Of a stretch of 9,085 nt of DNA, positions 5,792 to 9,085 are shown in pieces. The notes beneath the pieces are model-generated. The model was not told the DNA's origin. It did not search any database and saw only the letters and a list, made by a program, of their open reading frames with translations. Numbering within the stretch: the stretch's first letter is position 1; every line of letters begins with the position of its first letter. The position numbers were made by a program, and so were the translations under genes. This DNA comes from an uncultured Actinomycetes bacterium (lineage in GTDB: Bacteria > Actinomycetota > Acidimicrobiia > IMCC26256 > PALSA-555), in assembly GCA_937927875.1 (NCBI GenBank), contig CALEYV010000048.1, forward strand, positions 1 through 9,085, read 5' to 3'.

Positions 5792-6721
5792 ATGCTGACC
5801 GGTCTCCGCCGCCTTGACTACGAGCGGCGCCGAGCCGAGCGGTCCCTGCGGTGTCGCGGCGCGGGGTGGGCGCGTTCGCCGTCGGCCGAGGTCGCGACCC
5901 TCGACCGGGATGGCTTCGTCGTGCTCCGTGGGCACACGGACCGGGCCGTGGTCGACGAGCTGGCCGCCGAGCTGGCCACGTGCCTGCACGATCCGGAGTC
6001 GCTCGACCCGGTGCGCGACGACGCCGCAGGCCCGCGAGGCGACGGGGAGCGGCCGGACGCCCGGGTGGACCGCGCCGACGTTGCCGCCGGTCCCGACCGC
6101 TACCGATCGCGCACGAACGCGGTGGCGGTGGATGAGCCGCTGCTGCGCTGCCCCACCGCGCTGCAGCTCGCCTTCGACCCCGCCGTGCTCGACCTGGCCT
6201 CCGCGTACTTCCGGTGCCCGGCTGCGATCACCGGTGCCGACCTGCGGCACAGCTTCGTGAACGATCTCACCGGTTCGGGTGACCTGTACCTCTTCCACTC
6301 CGACCCCAACGCGTTCCGGATCATCAAGGTCTTCACCTACCTCAACGACGTCGATGAGGACGGAGGCCCGTTCCTCTACGTGCGGGGCAGCCACCGGGGC
6401 CGCCCCCCGGGCTGGACGGCCCGGTACCTGTGGACCCGGTCCCAGCTCGAGGAGCTCTACGGGGCCGATCGGGTGGTCCCGGTCACCGGACGGGCCGGGG
6501 ACGTGATCCTGGCCGACACCTCCGGCTTCCACACCGGGTCCAAGCCTCGCCGCCGGGACCGCTCGACCCTCATCGTCAACTTCGCGCTCCACAAGGAGCT
6601 GAAGGGCCGCCATCCGTGGCTGCAGGTGCCAGGCGCGTTCGTGGACGATCTGGACCCGGTCCGACGGCGAGCGGCCGACTTTCTCCGGGTGGAGCCGGGG
6701 GTGGCGGTCGGCTCGTCCTGA
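5792..6721 (+). CDS. Phytanoyl-CoA dioxygenase (PhyH) family Fe(II)/2-oxoglutarate oxygenase
   Basis: 309 residues from ATG 5792. A variable N-terminus leads to LDRDGFVVLRGHTD (37-50), the typical entry of PhyH-family proteins (DGFVVL). The iron-binding H-x-D is in LYLFHSDPNAFRIIKVFTYLNDVDEDGGPFLYVRGSHRG (H169/D171), where FTYLNDVDEDGGPF and RGSHRG are the characteristic strand and turn. The distal histidine is in DTSGFHTGSKPRRRDRS (H247), followed by R257 as likely 2-oxoglutarate carboxylate ligand. All facial-triad residues are therefore present. Family members hydroxylate or halogenate small molecules and lipids, and some occur in glycan and antibiotic clusters; the substrate here is unknown. 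The frame is also open upstream toward the Shine-Dalgarno sequence at 5728, leaving a possible extension of about 12 residues from a CTG. The gene runs convergently into the glycosidase gene with no base between the two stop codons. Confidence 0.85.
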   Translation: MLTGLRRLDYERRRAERSLRCRGAGWARSPSAEVATLDRDGFVVLRGHTDRAVVDELAAELATCLHDPESLDPVRDDAAGPRGDGERPDARVDRADVAAGPDRYRSRTNAVAVDEPLLRCPTALQLAFDPAVLDLASAYFRCPAAITGADLRHSFVNDLTGSGDLYLFHSDPNAFRIIKVFTYLNDVDEDGGPFLYVRGSHRGRPPGWTARYLWTRSQLEELYGADRVVPVTGRAGDVILADTSGFHTGSKPRRRDRSTLIVNFALHKELKGRHPWLQVPGAFVDDLDPVRRRAADFLRVEPGVAVGSS

Positions 6722-7981
6722 TCAGCTGCTGGCGGCGGCGGTCACCGCCGACCACGCCGGCTTCATCGTTCCGTCGCTGTTGCGCAGCCCGTAGTGCTGC
6801 TGCGGGTCGGAGGGGTTGGTGCCGTCCTGGTCCCAGCAGTAGACGAAGGTGTGCTCCACGTAGTTGCGCCACGGACCCAGCGCGGTGCTGAGCGCCTGCG
6901 ACAGGTACTGCTGCTGGGTGGCCAGGGAGACGCCGCCGCTCGTGCTGGCGGTGGTCCAGCCGATCTCGGTGATCCACACCGGCCGGCTGACGCCGGCGCC
7001 CGAAGCGATGCTCTGGGTCTCGCTCACCCGCTGGTACGAGTACTCGAGTGGGCTCGCCACCTGCGGGCTGTTCGAGATCGGGTCCGGGTACGGGTGGACG
7101 CTCCACGCGTCGACGTAGGCGCCCAGGTTCGGTGTGGACAGCAGCGGCTGCAGCCAGGCTTGCGGTGCACCGTCGCTGCGGGTCGCGTCGGGGTCGCCGG
7201 GGACGACGATCTTCACCGTGGGGTTGGCGCTGCGGATCGCCGCCCCGGCGGCGGTCACGAGCTGTCCATAAGCGGCCGGATCCGGGTTCGGCTTCCAGAA
7301 CCAGTCGCCCCACGGCTCGTTCCAGATCTCGACGGCCGCCAGCGGGTGCACGGTCAGGTCCGGGCGACTCGACCAGAACGACCCGTTGGGGCCGTAGCGG
7401 CGCACCACCGCCGACGCGAAGGCGGCGTAATCGGACGGGTTCCGCGGCGGGTAGTACTGGTTCCCCTGGCCGCTCGGGTCCGAGGACGCCCACGGCGCCG
7501 AGTAGTCGAGCTCAGCCAGGACATTGGTGTTCGTCGTCGCCGACGCCGCGATCAGCTGGTCGCTGCGGCTCCAGTTCCACTGACCAGGGCTCGGCTCGAT
7601 CGACCCCCACAGGAAGTCGGTGCGATTCCAGGTGACCCCACCCTGGGCGAGGGTCCGGAGCGCGTTGGTCGACGTGGCCTCGTCGACCCAGAACAGCGAG
7701 CTGTCCACGCCCACCCGGCCCGCGTTGGAGCCCGACGATCCGCCCGTCGACGGCGGGCCGGTCGTTGTCGTGCTGGGCGGGGCGGTCGTCGTGGTGCTGG
7801 GCGGGGCGGTCGTCGTGGTCGTCGACGGCGGCTGCTGGGCGCTCACCGGCGCTGGGGGTGGCGGGGCCGGCGGCGCGGACCCGAACGGCCCGCAGGCCGC
7901 CCCGGCCACCGCCAGGACCGCCACCGCGCCGAGCAGTCCGAGACGCGCCCGAGGGCGCACGGTGCCCGACCGCTGCTCCAT
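6722..7981 (-). CDS. Secreted clan GH-A glycoside hydrolase, probable lipoprotein
   Basis: 419 residues from ATG 7979-7981 with an excellent Shine-Dalgarno sequence, GAGGAGGG, at 7987-7994. The N-terminus has an Arg-rich n-region, a hydrophobic core (LGLLGAVAVLAVAGAA, 14-29) and C30; the preceding GAA is an imperfect lipobox, so lipid attachment is likely but not certain. Residues 34-85 form a Pro/Ala/Ser/Thr linker with repeated PPSTTTT units. The catalytic domain (about 90-415) begins VGVDSSLFWVD. VEIWNEPWGDW (217-227) carries the acid/base E222 and VWITEIGWTT (335-344) the nucleophile E339; the NEP...TEIGW pair is diagnostic of retaining clan GH-A (beta/alpha)8 barrels such as GH5 and GH39. 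The substrate cannot be assigned. By analogy with PslG, a clan A glycosidase encoded in the Psl exopolysaccharide operon, it might trim the locus's own glycan, but it is on the opposite strand and independently transcribed. Confidence 0.85.
   Translation of the reverse strand: MEQRSGTVRPRARLGLLGAVAVLAVAGAACGPFGSAPPAPPPPAPVSAQQPPSTTTTTAPPSTTTTAPPSTTTTGPPSTGGSSGSNAGRVGVDSSLFWVDEATSTNALRTLAQGGVTWNRTDFLWGSIEPSPGQWNWSRSDQLIAASATTNTNVLAELDYSAPWASSDPSGQGNQYYPPRNPSDYAAFASAVVRRYGPNGSFWSSRPDLTVHPLAAVEIWNEPWGDWFWKPNPDPAAYGQLVTAAGAAIRSANPTVKIVVPGDPDATRSDGAPQAWLQPLLSTPNLGAYVDAWSVHPYPDPISNSPQVASPLEYSYQRVSETQSIASGAGVSRPVWITEIGWTTASTSGGVSLATQQQYLSQALSTALGPWRNYVEHTFVYCWDQDGTNPSDPQQHYGLRNSDGTMKPAWSAVTAAASS
7760..7831 (-). 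repeat. 24-base tandem repeat encoding the PPSTTTT linker
   Basis: Three head-to-tail units of 24 bases lie at 7760-7783, 7784-7807 and 7808-7831. The first two differ by only two bases, while the third diverges in its second half. Each encodes eight linker residues of the PPSTTTT(A/T) type. The repeat lies wholly inside the glycosidase gene and changes in copy number would keep the frame, so linker length may vary between strains. Confidence 0.8.
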
Positions 7982-8026
7982 GCCGTCCCTCCTCAGCTCC
8001 CAAAGTTCCGCTCTCGAGCGTTCTCG

Positions 8027-8073
8027 GCAACGGAGAGTGGCCGCTTGACTCCCAGATCGCCACGGAGAGTGGC
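8027..8073 (+). repeat. Pair of 15-base direct repeats (possible operator)
   Basis: GCAACGGAGAGTGGC (8027-8041) and GCCACGGAGAGTGGC (8059-8073) match at 14 of 15 positions and lie 32 bases apart, about three helical turns, on the same face of the DNA. Similarity continues 3' as roughly C(C)GCTTGA and TGTTGA. The first copy is followed by TTGACT at 8045-8050, a good -35 hexamer, but no -10 box follows at the right distance. Their place upstream of two divergent genes fits a regulator binding site. No known regulator motif is recognised. Confidence 0.5.
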
Positions 8074-8262
8074 TGTTGAGGCGGGAGGGATGGTTTGGCC
8101 GATTGATCCCATTCGAGCGGATCCGACGAAGGCCGGCAGGGGGCCGGGCAGCTGGGATGCCGGCCCGCCCGCCGCCTCCGGCTGGCTCGGCGGCGGTCGG
8201 CGGCGGTCCGAGCTCGGTCGGCGACGCCGGGAAGCCCCCCGGGTGTGGCGGGAGTCGGCCCC

Positions 8263-8268
8263 TAGACT
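8263..8268 (+). promoter_or_regulatory. Candidate -10 element of glyA
   Basis: TAGACT matches the TAxxxT actinobacterial -10 consensus in otherwise very GC-rich DNA. Initiation would fall near 8275 and give a leader of about 70 bases. No clear -35 hexamer is seen 16-18 bases upstream, which is common in actinobacterial promoters but leaves the call tentative. Confidence 0.4.
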
Positions 8269-8279
8269 CGCTGCGCTGG

Positions 8280-8336
8280 CTGGAGGCGCCCGGATCCCCG
8301 CCGTCCGGGTTTGCCGGTGTCGACCGCGGGCTCCAG
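8280..8336 (+). promoter_or_regulatory. Foldable 5' leader of glyA overlapping its ribosome binding site
   Basis: CTGGAG (8280-8285) pairs perfectly with CTCCAG (8331-8336). The enclosed sequence has two further hairpins: CCCGGA/TCCGGG (8289-8294 with 8304-8309) and CGGT/ACCG (8315-8318 with 8323-8326, four-base loop). This makes a three-way-junction-like fold starting close to the predicted transcription start. The closing arm includes the first two bases of the AGGAGG Shine-Dalgarno sequence (8335-8340), so closing the stem could lower glyA translation. It matches no riboswitch class that I recognise. Confidence 0.35.
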
Positions 8337-8347
8337 GAGGTGACCCG

Positions 8348-9085
8348 GTGCCCGAGCGCTCCGCTGCCCTCGAGGTCGAGGACCCAGAGATCGCGGACGT
8401 CATCGCCCGCGAGCTGGAGCGACAGAACACCACCATCCAGCTCATCGCCTCGGAGAACTTCACGTCCCCGGCCGTGCTCGCCGCGCAGGGCTCAGTGCTG
8501 ACGAACAAGTACTCGGAGGGCTACCCCGGTCGCCGGTACTACGGCGGCAACGCGGTCGTCGACGAAGCCGAGGAGCTGGCGCGCCAGCGGGCGTGCGCGC
8601 TGTTCGACGCCGAGCACGCCAACGTCCAGCCGCACTCCGGCGCCAACGCCAACATGGCGGCCTACCTGGCGCTGCTCGACCCCGGTGACGTCGTGCTGGG
8701 GATGCGGCTCGACCAAGGCGGGCACCTCACCCACGGATCGCCGGTGAACTTCAGCGGCCGGCTGTACCGGTTCGTCGCCTACGGCGTCGACGACGCCACC
8801 GAGCGGCTCGACTACGACGCCGTCGCGGCACTCGCTCGCGCTGAGCGACCCAAGCTCATCGTGGCCGGCGCCACCGCCTACCCACGGGTCATCGACTTCG
8901 AGGCGTTCCGCGCCATCGCCGACGACGTCGGCGCGCTCCTGCTCGTCGACGCCGCCCACATCGCCGGGCTTGTCGTGGGCGGGGTGCACCCCTCGCCGGT
9001 CCCGTTCGCGGACGTGGTCACGTTCACGACCCACAAGACCTTGCGGGGGCCGCGGGCGGGCGGGATCCTCTGCAAGGAGCAGTAC
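8348..9085 (+). CDS. glyA: Serine hydroxymethyltransferase, 5' part
   Basis: 246 codons from GTG 8348-8350 to the right edge; the full enzyme is usually 410-430 residues. AGGAGG at 8335-8340, 7 bases upstream, fixes the start. The protein starts with an acidic/helical segment, then LIASENFTSPAVLAAQGSVLTNKYSEGYPGRRYYGG (32-67), the signature PLP/THF-binding N-terminal region. QPHSGANANMAAYLALL, GHLTHGSPVNFSG (125-137) and LLLVDAAHIAGLVVGG (197-212, D201 and H204 at the cofactor) follow. TFTTHKTLRGPRAGG (225-239) places the PLP-Schiff-base lysine at K230. The enzyme converts serine and tetrahydrofolate to glycine and 5,10-methylenetetrahydrofolate in the cytoplasm. The frame is open upstream with no stop as far as ATG 8090, but those 86 codons resemble no SHMT N-terminus and are not included. 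Confidence 0.96.
   Translation, partial: MPERSAALEVEDPEIADVIARELERQNTTIQLIASENFTSPAVLAAQGSVLTNKYSEGYPGRRYYGGNAVVDEAEELARQRACALFDAEHANVQPHSGANANMAAYLALLDPGDVVLGMRLDQGGHLTHGSPVNFSGRLYRFVAYGVDDATERLDYDAVAALARAERPKLIVAGATAYPRVIDFEAFRAIADDVGALLLVDAAHIAGLVVGGVHPSPVPFADVVTFTTHKTLRGPRAGGILCKEQY

Larger units (their letters stand above)
7982..8347. other. 366-base non-coding stretch between glycosidase and glyA
   Basis: This divergent intergenic region must hold the promoters of the leftward glycosidase gene and of rightward glyA. From left to right it contains the glycosidase ribosome binding site, the near-palindrome CGCTC-TC-GAGCG at 8009-8020, two direct repeats (8027-8073), a perfect inverted repeat CCGCCGCC/GGCGGCGG (8169-8176 and 8189-8196), a 10-base tandem duplication GGCGGCGGTC (8189-8198, 8199-8208), a candidate -10 box at 8263-8268 and a foldable leader before glyA. 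No protein-coding gene is supported here. Confidence 0.6.

Noticed and set aside
8090..8347. In-frame 86-codon extension of glyA from ATG 8090
   Set aside because: The frame is open, but the GGGAGG next to that ATG is too close to serve as a ribosome binding site, the residues are Gly/Arg/Pro-rich, and GTG 8348 has an ideal Shine-Dalgarno sequence and gives a normal SHMT N-terminus.
1..9085. CRISPR arrays, tRNA or rRNA genes, insertion sequences, phage genes
   Set aside because: No regularly spaced repeats, cloverleaf sequences, transposase motifs or terminal inverted repeats were found on reading through both strands.

Overview
The window is about 9.1 kb of very GC-rich, densely coding DNA. 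Its strong G/C bias at third codon positions, frequent GTG/TTG starts and a secreted enzyme with a Pro/Ser/Thr linker point to an actinobacterium. The STTTT-type linker and the overall gene style make me favour Acidimicrobiia or a relative. That placement is inference from style, not from a marker phylogeny.

Layout: two gene groups diverge from a short intergenic region at 2124-2209. Leftward (minus strand) run a COG4627-type SAM-dependent methyltransferase (1413-2123), a GT4 glycosyltransferase (217-1329) and the first 73 codons of a polysaccharide flippase-like membrane protein cut by the window edge (1-220). The last two overlap by ATGA. Rightward (plus strand) run a 2H phosphoesterase / 2'-5' RNA ligase-like protein (2210-2758), an aminoglycoside/lincosamide-type nucleotidyltransferase homologue (2864-3580), a PIG-L family deacetylase (3708-4520), a second GT4 glycosyltransferase (4517-5644, ATGA-coupled to the deacetylase) and a phytanoyl-CoA-dioxygenase-family Fe(II)/2-oxoglutarate oxygenase (5792-6721). 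A convergent minus-strand gene (6722-7981) encodes a secreted, probably lipid-anchored clan GH-A glycoside hydrolase. Its stop codon directly abuts that of the oxygenase. After a 366-base non-coding stretch comes the 5' part of glyA (serine hydroxymethyltransferase, 8348 to the right edge).

How the genes fit together: two retaining-type GT4 enzymes, a flippase, a sugar N-deacetylase, a methyltransferase, an oxygenase and an exported glycosidase are what one expects of the edge of a cell-surface polysaccharide or glycoconjugate locus. The glycosyltransferases would build a glycan, PIG-L would deacetylate an N-acetylhexosamine, the methyltransferase and oxygenase might decorate it, the flippase would export it and the glycosidase might trim it outside. 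No substrate can be read from the sequence. glyA is primary metabolism and marks the end of this locus.

There is no tRNA, rRNA, CRISPR array, transposase or phage gene in the window, and no clearly new system. The most unusual points are non-coding: three perfect inverted repeats packed into the 83-base methyltransferase-GT gap, a branched inverted-repeat leader ending on the glyA Shine-Dalgarno sequence, a pair of 15-base direct repeats between the glycosidase and glyA, and a strong Shine-Dalgarno sequence that faces its own complement upstream of the oxygenase gene.
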